A DNA stretch of 32,315 bases from Cylindrobasidium torrendii FP15055 ss-10. Taxonomy: Eukaryota > Basidiomycota > Agaricomycetes > Agaricales > Physalacriaceae. Both the position numbers and the translations under genes were made by a program. Shown piece by piece: positions 20,158 through 31,406 of this stretch (positions are counted from its first letter, which is position 1; each line of letters starts with the position of its first letter). The stretch is from the NCBI GenBank assembly GCA_000934385.1, contig KN880692.1, positions 1 to 32,315 on the forward strand, given 5' to 3'. The notes under the pieces were generated by a model, which saw nothing but the letters and a program-made list of their open reading frames with translations, made no database searches and had not been told where the DNA came from.

Positions 20158-21690
20158 ATGTCGAATCCTGCCCTCCCCCCGTACGCTGCGTCGCACACGC
20201 CTGCGTATACATCCCAGCCGCGGTCGCATGAACAGCGACTGTCGATCTCTCGCAGTCTCCGTCCTCGACCGTCCGGGGAGTTTGTCAAGGAGTCGAGGAG
20301 CCACAATGCTCGACTTCGTCTCGGCCGACAAGAACAACACGTTGAACTGCCGATATACGGTGCTGGAGGCGTCGTCGACGGCATTGTAGAAGCGGGAAAG
20401 CCCGATGGAATCACCAGCGTCGAAGTCAAGGTCGTTCCGCGTTGTCGACTACCCTGGCTCCTCGCTGACCTCTAGTGCAGATTGAAGGCCGCCTAAGAGT
20501 ACAAGAAACTGGTGCTGGCGGGACGGCGCACTCCAAGTTATGTTATGAGAGTCATATGCTATGGATGAAAGAGACTCCGACGAGCACGCCATGTCCCCCA
20601 CAGCTCCCCTTTCGATTTCACCTTCCGCCGACGTTCTTGTATCTTGAGCAAACATACGTAGGTACCTTTGCTCTCTAGGGAGTCCGCACTAATCCATACA
20701 CATTCAGCCGTTGCCGCCCACATATAATGTAGCCCTCGACGGCATTCCTGGTTTCAACGGTATAATTGAGGTGAGACCTCCCTTGTGAGCAAAGGGAGTA
20801 CCCTACTAATAGCACTTAAAGTACAGCGTTACAGCAGTATTATCAAGACCTGCACTTCCATTACCCTTTGGGAAGAATGTCGGCAACATGTAAGTGTGCT
20901 ATCTGCACTACCACAGGAGCTTATTCATCAACAAACAGTGTTGTGACCACCCCGTTTATCTATCTTCCACGATCCAGACCAGCGACACCCCTCCCTGCAC
21001 GGCTCACTCTGAGCCGGCAGGGCTATATCCCCACCCCTGACTGGCGAGAGCATACTTCGGTCATCTCATCGAAGGTGTCTAGCACTGCCGACATCCACGC
21101 CCGCCTCTACATACCCTCGTCGCGCATCTTCAGCTTGACCGAGTCAATTCCCGTCCATCTGATTATCGAGACGTCCTCGTATGCCATCGCACAGTACCTG
21201 CCGTATGGGCCAACGGCCAGCTTCATTGGCAATCGCGCAACACGCGTGAGTCTAGTGCGCCAGACTGCTGCAGATGTGCGCCATGCGATGATTTCCTCCA
21301 CGAAGACCTACATGTGGCGAGTCGACACCATTGGGCACTCGTCCTTCACGCGTACAGTACGTCCTTGTCGCTTAAAAGCCTATCCCAGCTCCTTCATGTC
21401 CTATTTAGGGAGATGGACCCACATGGCTCGCATTCGACGGCGAAATTAGCTTGAGAGAGGATGTGGGTGTCGCTGGCTTCAAGGCTGGAGGGCTCAGTGT
21501 CAAGGACTACATTTTGTTCGAGTTTGCGCCGTCTGACCCGGCCCATACACCGTTTGTACCGACGCGCCAACTTGTGCCGGTGAAGATGACCACCGACCCA
21601 TGGACGGCGGATGGTCTAGGTGCTGGCCGCGTCGTGCTGCCTAGTCCTGAAGAGACAGAGGAAGATGTTAAATCTGGGTATGCGTTCTGA
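20158..21690 (+). CDS. Arrestin-like protein, second locus
   Basis: Six exons (20158-20430, 20481-20657, 20708-20770, 20822-20889, 20939-21356, 21409-21690) give 426 aa. After a Pro/Ser/Arg-rich start (MSNPALPPYAASHTPAY) come an arrestin-type strand series, LPIYGAGGVVDGIVEAG and ITSVEVKIEGRLRVQETG, then PPQLPFRFHLPPTF and YNVALDGIPGFNGIIEYSVT. The second half has ARLYIPSSRIFSLTESIPVH and a C-terminal strand KDYILFEFAPSD followed by VPVKMTTDPW. This is the usual fungal arrestin layout and parallels the gene at 13061, although intron positions differ. A role in ubiquitin-dependent cargo sorting is known for the family and only inferred here. No exact PPxY was seen, only LPPY. Two exons are very short (63 and 68 nt), supported by frame and fold continuity. 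One acceptor is AAAG at 20821. Confidence 0.78.
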
Positions 21691-22443
21691 ATCACTCATA
21701 TTCGGTAGGGTGTTTTCAGCGGTGGGAGGCCCCCTGGCCTAAGGCTTGGTAATGTAATCATTTATGGACATTGGACAGTCAAGCAATGTATTCCCAACCC
21801 AGAAATTATCTATTCGAGGTGCCCTTGGAGGGCTATTTACTCATACTATGTTAACATTTTGACCGATGCAGGCTTTCCATACCGTAGATGCAATTCTTGA
21901 AGTTCCAGGGCATGTCGGGGTTCTTCCTCTTCGTTGGTAGTACAGATGACTTCGCTCAGGTCTGCCGCGCCATGAGCATCAGCTTCCAGTAAATTCTCTT
22001 CCGCGCCAATTAGTCGTCCAAATGCACTACATTCTTCTGCGAAATTCCGTGCTGGTTCGAGACGGCCTTGACCCAACCTGCTAAGTTAGGCTACACATTT
22101 TGCGGAATATTCCAACGCTTGAAGCTTCCCAGCTGTAGGGTAATTGGGTGCAGCGCATACGTTGGAGATAGCCGCACGATGCCTTCTCGCTAAATTGGTT
22201 TGATCTTTCCTAGATTGTACTTGTGCCCAGTGAACGACTCAGAGAGGCGTAGGATTACTAGTCAGAGACGGCACGGGTCACCGTTGTCAGCGGCTTTGAG
22301 TCCTGAAGTAGCGTTGTAGCAGGTGTACATGTTGTGTGATGAGTTCGTGTTTTATTGTTTGGTAGCTGTGGCCAATATCTATATGATTGAAAGCATGATA
22401 CAATTACAGTAGAAGATCCAAAATCCCTGTGTGAAGACGTACA
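21691..22443. other. Intergenic region with possible small minus-strand gene
   Basis: Most of this 750-base stretch is not explained. On the minus strand two neighbouring open blocks, about 22240-22085 and 22076-21846, have a protein-like composition (QTNLARRHRAAISN; then ARNFAEECSAFGRLIGAEEN and an EEEE stretch). A CTAAC branch-like site and TTAG/CAG acceptors lie between them, so a spliced small gene is possible. No family is recognised and no full model could be closed. Confidence 0.3.
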
Positions 22444-24357
22444 CTACTCGAGCCCTGGCACCTCATAATCCATAGGCACATCCTTTCTCTCCAACCACGC
22501 CGCATCCTCGCCGCCGAGGTCGACGCCTTTCCCGCAATCCAACCTCTTCCTTGCGGGAAGCTCCTTGAGCTCCAACTCGCCAGTACTCCGCCGTACAACC
22601 ACATAATGCTCGCCGTGCCATCCAACGAAATCCAGCGTCGGTACAGCCAAAGCCACACTCTTCACCGCACGCTTCCAGAGCTGTGTCTGCACCCCAAAGT
22701 CTTTCTCCGATAGCATGTTTGACTTGGGTCGGAACCTGCCCGCAGTGTGGAAATGGAGGAAGCTCAGAGAGCCGAAGCGCTCGAAATATGAGGCGTAGTC
22801 GTTGAGTGGGGCGTCGGTTACTGCACAAGATAGTCGAATGGCCGTCATGTACTCTGGCAGGCTGTCGACGGCCGTTTCAATGGCCAGCCGGTTGACATTG
22901 GCGACTCGGACGCCTAGGACTCGCAGTCCATCCAATGTCGGCAGCAAGACGGAGACCAAATCCCAGGGACATGTCCCCAAGTCGAGTCGGCGCAGCTGTC
23001 TCCTGAAGCGAAGGAAGTTGGTAACACTTTGATACAGTGCAGTATCGTCGTCATGACCTATGAGCACAAATCTGAACGACTCTAGGTCTGGGAGGAAGGT
23101 GTGTTGCTGGTCGATGATATGGTCGCTTTCGAATACGACCCTTGCTGCGCCAGGATCTTCAAATGTGCCATGGAGGGTGAGTGATGTGAGCGTGTGCGCG
23201 TGTGCGATGCGTGACAGTACGAAATGCGATATTCTCGTGTCCACCAAGTCGAGATGTGTGAGATTCTTGATGGTGACGCTCTGAAAGGCGCTGTCCCACG
23301 AGTGTGTTCGCTCCAGGTACGCTCCAAGCACGAGGTGGGTAAGAGTGTCCTTGTTCACGTCAAGCACTGTCCGTACTTCTCCCATGTCGGCGAACCCATC
23401 GTCGTCCTCTGCACGGAGAGTAAACTTGCGCAAATTCCTGAATGCGGAGACACCGACGGCGTCAAAGTGCCACCCGATGAGGCCAAGGCCCTGGATATGC
23501 GAATGGGTCTCGAGAACACTGGCAACCACATCCGCACGCATCTCGGGGTACCCAATCCATTCGAAGTCGCGGAGGGCCTTGAATTTGGGGAGGGCAGTGC
23601 GCATGGCGCGCATCATGAGGTCGAGTACATCACTCTCTTCGTATGCCCAGTGAATTCGAAGGCTCTTTATTTTATTTGCAAGAGCAGGGTCGTCCTTGAT
23701 GCGATCCATGAAGTCGAGGCCACGATTCAAATGCTCTTGGTCGTCGCCAAAGTGCAGATCAACAGTGTGGAAGATGATGGGGAGCGCAATGTCGCGGTGG
23801 AAGGTGGAGACGCGCAGCCAGGAGCGCAGGTGGTAGCGAGGAATGTTGCGTGCGATGGTGTCCCATACCTCCGGCGGGGCGCGCTGCGAGGCTGGCTCAT
23901 CGTGGAAGTGAATCTGAGAAGATATAAGGTAGTGCCAATGGAACCGCTGCAGGACGCACCGTTTTCTCACGACGGAGCTGGTTTCGCAGCTCTTTGTTCG
24001 TGGGGTCGATGCTCAATGCTGCCTGGAAGTCTGGTGGCCAAAGTCGGTAAAAGCAGCTAGTTCAATGTGTTGCGCACCTTTTTGTGCATCTGCCAGCAAT
24101 GCTTCCCCTGCAGCCTTTCGTGCGGTCCCCCTTGCAACGAGGGCGCGAGTAACGTCTGCCATCGGCAAGGAAGGTGTCTTCAAGTAAACTTGGAAGTAAT
24201 TCTCTACATCTTCGCCATAACGGCCTTGGTCAATCAAGTTCAAAGCAGTTTCCAATAACAGGTCGGCTTGCTTTGAAACTGGCAGGGACTGGATGGCGCC
24301 GAAGACGGTAGAGGAGAGTTCGTTGGCATCTGTTGCGTTCTGCCACGGCAAGACCAT
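22444..24357 (-). CDS. TPR / F-box / leucine-rich-repeat protein
   Basis: Probable SCF substrate receptor. Three exons (24357-24078, 24030-23960, 23913-22444) give 606 aa. Residues 1-117 form a TPR-like helical region (LLLETALNLIDQGRY, then KDFQAALSIDPTNKELRNQL). The F-box-like segment follows at about 125-170 (RAPPEVWDTIARNIPRYHL, LRVSTFHRDIAL). The remainder is an irregular leucine-rich array (TLTHLVLGAYLE, NLTHLDLVDTRISH, TLTSLTLHGTF, LRRLDLGTCPWDL). TPR followed by F-box and LRR is the architecture of yeast Dia2 and fission yeast Pof3, which act at replication forks and in chromatin; orthology is not shown. The C-terminus ends in an acidic tail (LERKDVPMDYEVPGLE). Both introns are 46-47 nt. 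It is convergent with the arrestin-like gene and divergent from UFD2. Confidence 0.85.
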
Positions 24358-25545
24358 TGCCTTGAGCTATCGGTATTCAAGATGACAGTTTTTTCATCGA
24401 TATTTGCACTGTGAAGCCCTAGGGTTGTTGCCGAGCGTCGGTGGACGTCGAGCAGGTGGTGGTTTCGGAGCAAGGGTGCAAGTGGCTGTGCCGTTGACCG
24501 ATTGAGCGGATCACACTTGGAGGATACAGGGCGTAACTGTGGCTGCCATGCGTCAAAGTGAGTGGTCCGCGCTCGCAAGCTTAAATGCAGAATAATTCCA
24601 AAATAATTGGCAGCAGCCATAGCGTCGGTACATGATAATTGAAGAGATCGACGCCTGCCGGATCGGCAGCATAATAATTGTGAGAAGTTCCACGTGGTGG
24701 CCACAAACTGGCAATATAAGCGTCAATGTGAAAGGATTGATAGAGTGCTCTAAGCTACTGCCACAGGAACGTAATAGTCCTTGAGCAACTCATCAGCGCA
24801 TTGAAGACATCATTCTTACAGACTTGGGACCATGCGATTCACTTGACTAGGGTTTGGGGCCTCAACGTCAACTATGGCATCTTACAGACTTCACTTACCG
24901 AAAAAAAGGATTTTCACGCTCATCACTGAAAAGTAGCTTTTTGAGACTACGGCGGAACACCATGGGCGGTATCGTATGTAGGCAGACATCCAGGGTAGTC
25001 TAAGTGAAAGGATTCAGGCCAAAAAGCGGAGAGCACTTGTCTACAAAAAGCCTGACTATCTGATTAATAAAACCCACTTATCATCAGCAGTCAAAGAAGT
25101 ACTCAATTAAGCTAAGGCGCAGTACGTGAATGGACCATGAGGGCTTCTCTTGAGTGTGTAGATTTCCAATAGTTGGTCAACAGTTGAGGGTCTTTGGCTC
25201 TTGTTCAAACGCTAGACCATAAGAAGCTTCAATACTGGCACAATTTCCTTGACTCAGGCCCAAAGAAAACGAACGTACCAAAGATTGATGCCATCAGTGG
25301 CTGTGCCTGCACATAATGCCGCCGGTCCGACGCGTCATGTGCATAATCGGCGGGGACGACCATGGCGGCGGCGGGCTGCCCTCGGAGTAATATGCGCTCA
25401 CTTGTCTTTGATTTCTCAACCCCGATGTGCGCGCAGATTCCATTCACTGTCCGTCGCCAATGATGAGATCGGATTCGGCTTCCAGCGGACGCGGTTAACC
25501 AGTGACCACCACAATCTCTGCCATTTTCATTCCTGGACGCGCAGC
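24358..25545. other. Divergent intergenic region upstream of UFD2
   Basis: About 1.2 kb between the TPR/F-box/LRR gene (minus) and UFD2 (plus). One CACGTG is at 24691-24696. Open frames here are short and unconvincing, and no transcript model could be supported. Confidence 0.55.
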
Positions 25546-28500
25546 ATGAGCACAGGAAGCAGCTTGACTACACCGCAGGACGATGCAGACCGCGTGCGTG
25601 GCAATAAATATGATGGCTAGACCTCAAATACTAAAGAGATGAACAGATCCGTATGAGACGTCTGCAGAAACTGCAAGATGCCGCACCGGCGCGCCCACCA
25701 TCGGCCCCATCGGCTTCATCATCGTCTGCACCGTCTCCCGTACCATCCAGCCCAAAGCCACAACCACCCAAGCGGCCAGTGGTGCCTCCAACACCTCCGC
25801 AATCCAGTACTTCAGCGTCGACACCATTGCCAGCAAAGAAACCACGGGCACCGCTGCATCTGGATATTCCCTCCTGGTTCCACGAGAGCGCGACGAAAAT
25901 TCTTGGCGTTACCCTGGACAAGGCCGCTGCAGAGAAGAGTGGATACGAGCTAGTGTGGCTAAAGTCACTGTCCGCAGAATTGGCGTCGGAGGGCGTCGAT
26001 GTACAGAAGATAGATGACTCCGAGATGCTGAGCCGTCTCATCATCGCGCGACTCGAAGTGGACCCCAACGACATGACAGACGATCTCGAATACATGCCCG
26101 TCTTAGCCAGTCTCCCTGCAAAACAGACCGTGTTTGAATACCTCGTTGGCGCTTGGAAGCGTCTCAACTCGACCCGAGCTCTGCTCATCAAGAAAGGATA
26201 CATCCCCGGGGAAGCTCAGGCCGCGCTGGAGAAGCTGGACAAGTTAAAGGAGCTCATCATCAGCTATGCCGGCTTTTCGCTTCAAGAACCAGAAATGTTC
26301 CCTCAACCCACAGGTCGCCAGCTTGGTGCTATCGAACTCGTAGAACCGCTCATGTCGCTCTCGGCCCTGTCCGCACCTCTCCTTGGATCATCCACTTCAG
26401 CACCCAACAAACTCGGCCCATCCGACATTGACCAATTCCTTGGTGACCTTGCTCGCCGCTTCGAACCAGACGAAGAGCTTGACGGCATTCTTGGCCCCGT
26501 CGTTCGACAGCTGCTGCACAATCCAATCCTCATTAAGCCTGAGGGTCTCGGTGGTGGTGATGCTGGCTGGCGCGGCATTATCAGTGGCCTGGAGGCACTC
26601 GTGTCGGTCAAGCCCATTGCCATCATGATCACCCGACTCGAAGAATGGAACCCATCAACAGCTACTCCGCCTACCTTTGAATATCTGTCGCTTATGGGCC
26701 CACTGTGTCGATTAGGCGTCTTTCCCAGAGAATGGCCAGGCATTGCAAAGACCTACTTCTCTGAGCCGGACAAGAAGACGCGGGGGGATGTGGAGTCGTC
26801 CAATGCCAGCTTGCGTGGAACGTTGAAAACCTTGCAAGGCTCTCTGTTCGGGGTGTTCAATGCACTAGTTCGCGCGTCGCCGCAGTCGAGAGAGGCTGTT
26901 TTGTCATATTTCGCACGGGTTGTCTCCCTGAATGCCAAGCGCGCTGGTATGCAAGTCGACCCAAACACGGTGGCAACGGATAGCTTCATGTTCAACATGT
27001 CTTCCGTTTTGCTTCAATTTGCTGAGCCCTTCATCGATGCAAACTACACAAAAGTGAGTGTCACTCTGTCAACCAGAATACGTCTTGTTGATGATGACAT
27101 TTCAGATGGACAGAATTGACCCAACATACTTTGCCAAGTCGGAGCGTATCGATTTGAAAGAGGAAACCAGGATCAAGGCAACGAGCAACGAGGCGGTCGA
27201 ATGGGAAGAGGCCAACAAGGGCGCCCCAGGTGCACCGCCGCCAAACTTCATCTCCGACATCTTCTACCTCACGGTAGCGATGGCGCACTATGGATATCTC
27301 CAAACCATAAGCTACTTTGGCGAGCTGCAAAGAGGAATCGACGACGTACAGCGACAGATTGATTATCTGCAGGGCGATGGAAGCTGGATGGGGGCAAGTC
27401 TACCGGACTTGAAACGCCATTGGACATACTAACGATTCTGCAGACACCTCAACAGGCCCGGCGCGAAGCGCAGATAAACACGGCCAAGGTATGGACCATT
27501 ATCGTGATGGACTTCATGAACTGAGCATCCTCCAGGCTGAGCAAAACAGGGTCCGTTCGGCACAGTTCGCATACCAAACGCAACTACTCGATCCCGAATT
27601 CGTCGTCCGCAACTTGGGCTTCATCAACTTCCTATCGACATGGTTGATCAGAATGGCAGAGCCGAGCCACAAACATCCGAACCCGCAGGCATCGTGAGTG
27701 CCCTTCACTTGGTCGCCATTATTTTGCTCATTATGTCCAGCCTTCCTCTCACGCAAGACGTGCCTATGACCTTCCGCGTATTGCCTGAATATATCATCGA
27801 GGACCCCATTCAGTTTTACTACTTTGCTGTCCAATATAGCCCGGAGAAGTTCGAGCTCTCCGGCAAGAACGAGCTCTTAATATTCGCCTTGACCTTTTTG
27901 TCGTCGACGTGGTATATCAAGAACCCGTTCTTGAAGGCCAAAATCCTGGATGTGAGTAGGCTGGCGTTTTGTGTGGCCTTGATTGACAACTCGCATAGGC
28001 GTTATGGCTCGGTATCTGGAACTACGATGGGCGACATGCCGATGGCATCCTTGGCTCTCTGCTCAACTCACATCCAATGGCGCTGCAACATCTCATGTCC
28101 GTCTTGACACACTTCTACATCGGTAGGTTGTTTGCGTTTGTGCATGACCGTTTGGCTGACGACCGCACAGAAGTTGAACAAACGGGTGCCAGTTCGCAAT
28201 TTTATGACAAGTTCAGTATGTAGTCTGGTCGTTGTTGAGGTGCCTTGCTTACCTCTGACAGACTCTCGTCGGAGTATCGCCGGTATCCTGAAGATCATTT
28301 GGAACAACCCAGCTCATCGTGAAGCACTCAGTCGGGAGGCGGAGTACGTTTCCTTCGGCCAGGCATGCTCCCTACCTGACCTCCCTCCAGGAATGTTGAC
28401 AAGTTTGTCCGCTTTGTGAACCTGATGATCAACGATGTGACATATCTTATGGACGAGTCACTAGGCGAGCTTGCGCAAATTCACAACCTGCAGGTGGAGA

Positions 28501-29383
28501 TGGAGAGTCCGGAGTGGGCATCGAAGCCGCAGGAATACAGGCGTGAGCGGGAGGGTACACTACGTTCCCTCGAGCGACATGCATCTGGCTACGTCAGCCT
28601 GGGTCGGTCCACCGTTGAGCTATTGAAGGTATTCACAAGCGAGACCAAACGACCTTTCATGATGCCAGAGATTGTCGACCGCCTTGCAGCCATGTTGGAC
28701 TACAACCTCGTCGCATTGGTTGGCCCGAAGTATCAGGAGCTGCGGGTGAAGAATGCCGAAAAATACAGGTTCAACCCGAAGGTCCTCCTGGCGGATGTGT
28801 TGCAGGTATTCATCAATTTGAGCGACCAGGAGGAGTTCGTGAAGGCCGTTGCGAATGATGGACGGAGTTATTCAAAGGATCTGTTTGAAAAGGCGGCGGA
28901 CATTGGAGTGAAGAGGGCAATCAAGACGCAGGCGGAGATGGATCTATTGACGGCGTTCGTGGGCAAGGTTGAGATAGTGAAGGCGACAATGGAGATCGAG
29001 GAGGAGGAGATGGGCGATGTTCCGGATGACTTCTTGGGTGAGTGCTTTGCACAACTTGTTAGCATTGCAGAGCGACGAAGCTCACGACAATGTAGACCCG
29101 CTCATGTACACGCTCATGCGTGATCCTGTGATCCTGCCGACATCGAAGACGACTATTGACCGGTCCACGATCAAGAGCCATTTACTATCCGATACGCACG
29201 ATCCGTTCAACAGGGCTCCGTTGAAGATTGAGGATGTCTTTCCTGGTGAGTAACTACTTGTTCTCTCTAGAACGACAGTGCTTATCTGAGTGTCTAGATA
29301 CGGAGCTCAAAGCCAGAATTGATGCTTGGCTTGCTGAAAAGAGGGCAAAGAAGACAGAGTCGGCGATGCAAGTCGATTCTTAA
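25546..29383 (+). CDS. UFD2: Ubiquitin conjugation factor E4 (UFD2)
   Basis: U-box E4 ligase that extends ubiquitin chains on substrates handed over by Cdc48, in the ubiquitin-fusion degradation pathway. Twelve exons (25546-25593, 25647-27053, 27106-27393, 27444-27488, 27536-27693, 27741-27951, 27999-28122, 28171-28215, 28262-28343, 28391-29037, 29096-29245, 29298-29383) give 973 aa, close to the yeast size. A short [20 protein letters not shown] start and Pro/Ser linker lead into the Ufd2 core ([49 protein letters not shown]). The C-terminal U-box begins near residue 896 ([41 protein letters not shown]). The intron at 27394-27443 begins with GC, not GT, and has a perfect TACTAAC branch site. 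The acceptor at 29095 was chosen over one that would insert 11 residues before the U-box. Confidence 0.95.
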
Positions 29384-29765
29384 TGACGGATTGAAAGAAT
29401 TCGTAACAGTATCAAATAAATCAATGTTGTACGTTATCTGCTTTCATAGACTGTGTTTGACCCGGCAAGTGCTTTGGGGTGTGAACGTTTGAACGACGCA
29501 GCTGTGCGAGTGGCCCCGGCCATAGCCAAATACGGTCACTTGGGCCAGGATCCGAGGCATTGTTCTTTTTGTTTGGATTCTTGTTGGGTCTCAAGGAAAA
29601 CCCTTGTAAAAGAAAAGGGTCAAAGAAGGAGAACAAATTAACAATGGTGGGTGGCCAACCATCACGTGGCCCGAAGCCGTGGTATATAACAAACGAAGTC
29701 CCATGCATGTCATCACCACCCCATCAACCACTCCCATCGACCACCACGACGACCACTTTCTAACT
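29384..29765. other. Intergenic region
   Basis: 3' flank of UFD2 and promoter of the MYND gene. It includes CACGTG at 29663-29668 and a TATA box at 29683. No gene was seen. Confidence 0.6.
29683..29689 (+). promoter_or_regulatory. TATA box of the MYND-domain gene
   Basis: TATATAA lies 83 bases upstream of the ATG at 29766 and 20 upstream of an in-frame ATG at 29703. This spacing favours 29766 as the start. Confidence 0.5.
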
Positions 29766-31406
29766 ATGTCGCAGTACCGTGGTGAGTGACCACAGGCATT
29801 TTATCGCAGTACATTGATTACCCCGTTACAAAAAGCCATACCCATGATAGTTCGAGGAACTAGTGACTCCAAAATGCCATCCCGTGTCAACATCAATGGC
29901 CAAATTGTGTCCATCCCGCATTCCAGCACCATCGCGTCTTTCGTTGACTCTCTCTCGAACCCGGAACTTCCTACTCGATGCTCTGTTTTCTACGCTGGTG
30001 CCAACGTTGTGTTCGTTTCGTATCCCGAATGCGCTGAGGAGCTTCGCCGCACGAATCCAGAGATCTTTGCCACTGCCATTCAATTTCTGTCGCATTTCAG
30101 GAGTGACGAGAAGGTGGCTTCCATCGCGCAGCCGGTCTGCAATTGTCCGAAGGACAGTCACTGGTGGGTACACGATGTTGCTCAACACTGGCCGTCGACC
30201 ACCCTTGAGGCGGGCAGTCAACTCTTCGACAGTATGTGTTCAATTGCTCACAGCGGCTTGATGAACACAAAGGAAGTTGGATTCACTTGCCCATGGCCGA
30301 CTATCGAGAAGTTGGTCAAGTCGTCAGACAAGTCGCTCAAAGCAACTGGACGCGCCACTTGGCCGACGAAGTATACCGACGTCTTTGGGGATAACCCTCA
30401 ACTCATTGTGCACATGCTCTGGAGTATCTTCAACCAATTCCCTGATGCCTATAATCCCCTCTTTCTTCTGTATTCCCTAGTGAGGATGTCTCGATTGACG
30501 GTAATGGCAGCACTCGCGCGCATCCTGGGCTGGGCGAGACAACTCGTTGATCACGCCAATCAGGCATTAGATGTAAACCTTCAGCTTCGAAGGTATCTTG
30601 GGAAGTTTGACTTGCTCATTGAATTCATGGATGAGACGAGGCTTGCATTCGGCCGCGGTGGTGATATGGCCATATACCGTGCATGGCACCTATCTGAGGG
30701 TCGTGAAAGAGAAGACGTCGTTCTTTTTGCTTCTCGCGCGCTCTGTATGGATACCTTCAAGGACAGTTATGACCTACAAGCGGAGAAGCTGGTCTTCATC
30801 GGAACTTTCTTCTACGAGATATGTGATACAACCTCTGTTTTCGGGTTCAACATTATGGGCGAGGAATGGCCACCTTTGTCTCCGCGCATCGTCACAAAGC
30901 CCTACAATCCCTTCACAAAATACCTGGAGGATCCCGGCTTGATCAAAACTGATGCTTGCGAGAAGATATATAAAATGGCAAGCTTCAATGGATGTGCTGC
31001 GCCCAATTGCTTTGCACTGAAAGCCACCCTGGACCGTAAGCTACAAGCTTGCAGTGCCTGCCACGTCGTGCGCTACTGCTCTCCAGAGTGTCAACACGCC
31101 GCTTGGAAACATGTGGAGATTCCGCACAGGCCAATTTGTCGTCTTTTGTCGACAATCACCAAGAAGCTCGGGATTGAGTGGAGGAAATTTACGCATCCTG
31201 ACCAGCAGGCTCTTCTGCAGAAGAATGTAGAAAGATTGACGGTGAAAGAGGCTCAGGATATCAAAGATTTAGAGCTGAGGATGTCGACATGGAGGATGTT
31301 AGCAAGGGCAAAGCCAACGGAGGAATCAAGTAGCGACGTCTTTAAAAAAGTCATGAACGCCATGAACACTGTTCAGGAGCTGCAGCGCATGAATGCTGCA
31401 AAGTAA
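29766..31406 (+). CDS. MYND zinc-finger protein
   Basis: Two exons (29766-29781 and 29836-31406) give 528 aa. Residues 1-390 are a helical region without a recognised domain (for example MLWSIFNQFPDAYNPLFLLY). The MYND finger is at about 392-440: C392, C397, C411xxC414, YC420SPEC424Q, W429, H436 and C440. It is followed by a charged helical tail ending ELQRMNAAK. MYND fingers mediate protein-protein contacts, often in transcriptional regulators; the partner here is unknown. The short first exon (MSQYR) is inferred from a TATA box, a GTGAGT donor and a frame-keeping AAAAG acceptor. An ATG at 29703 is in frame with it and could add 21 residues, and a start at 29844 without the first exon is also possible. 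Agaricomycetes carry many such MYND proteins. Confidence 0.82.

Noticed and set aside
25249..25620. A 123-codon plus-strand frame upstream of UFD2
   Set aside because: Its tail overlaps the true UFD2 first exon in the same frame and runs through the first UFD2 intron. The rest is Arg/His-rich with no family features.
29038..29095. An alternative UFD2 acceptor near 29062 that would insert [11 protein letters not shown] before the U-box
   Set aside because: It is in frame, but the U-box family normally reads DFLDPLM directly, which the acceptor at 29095 gives.
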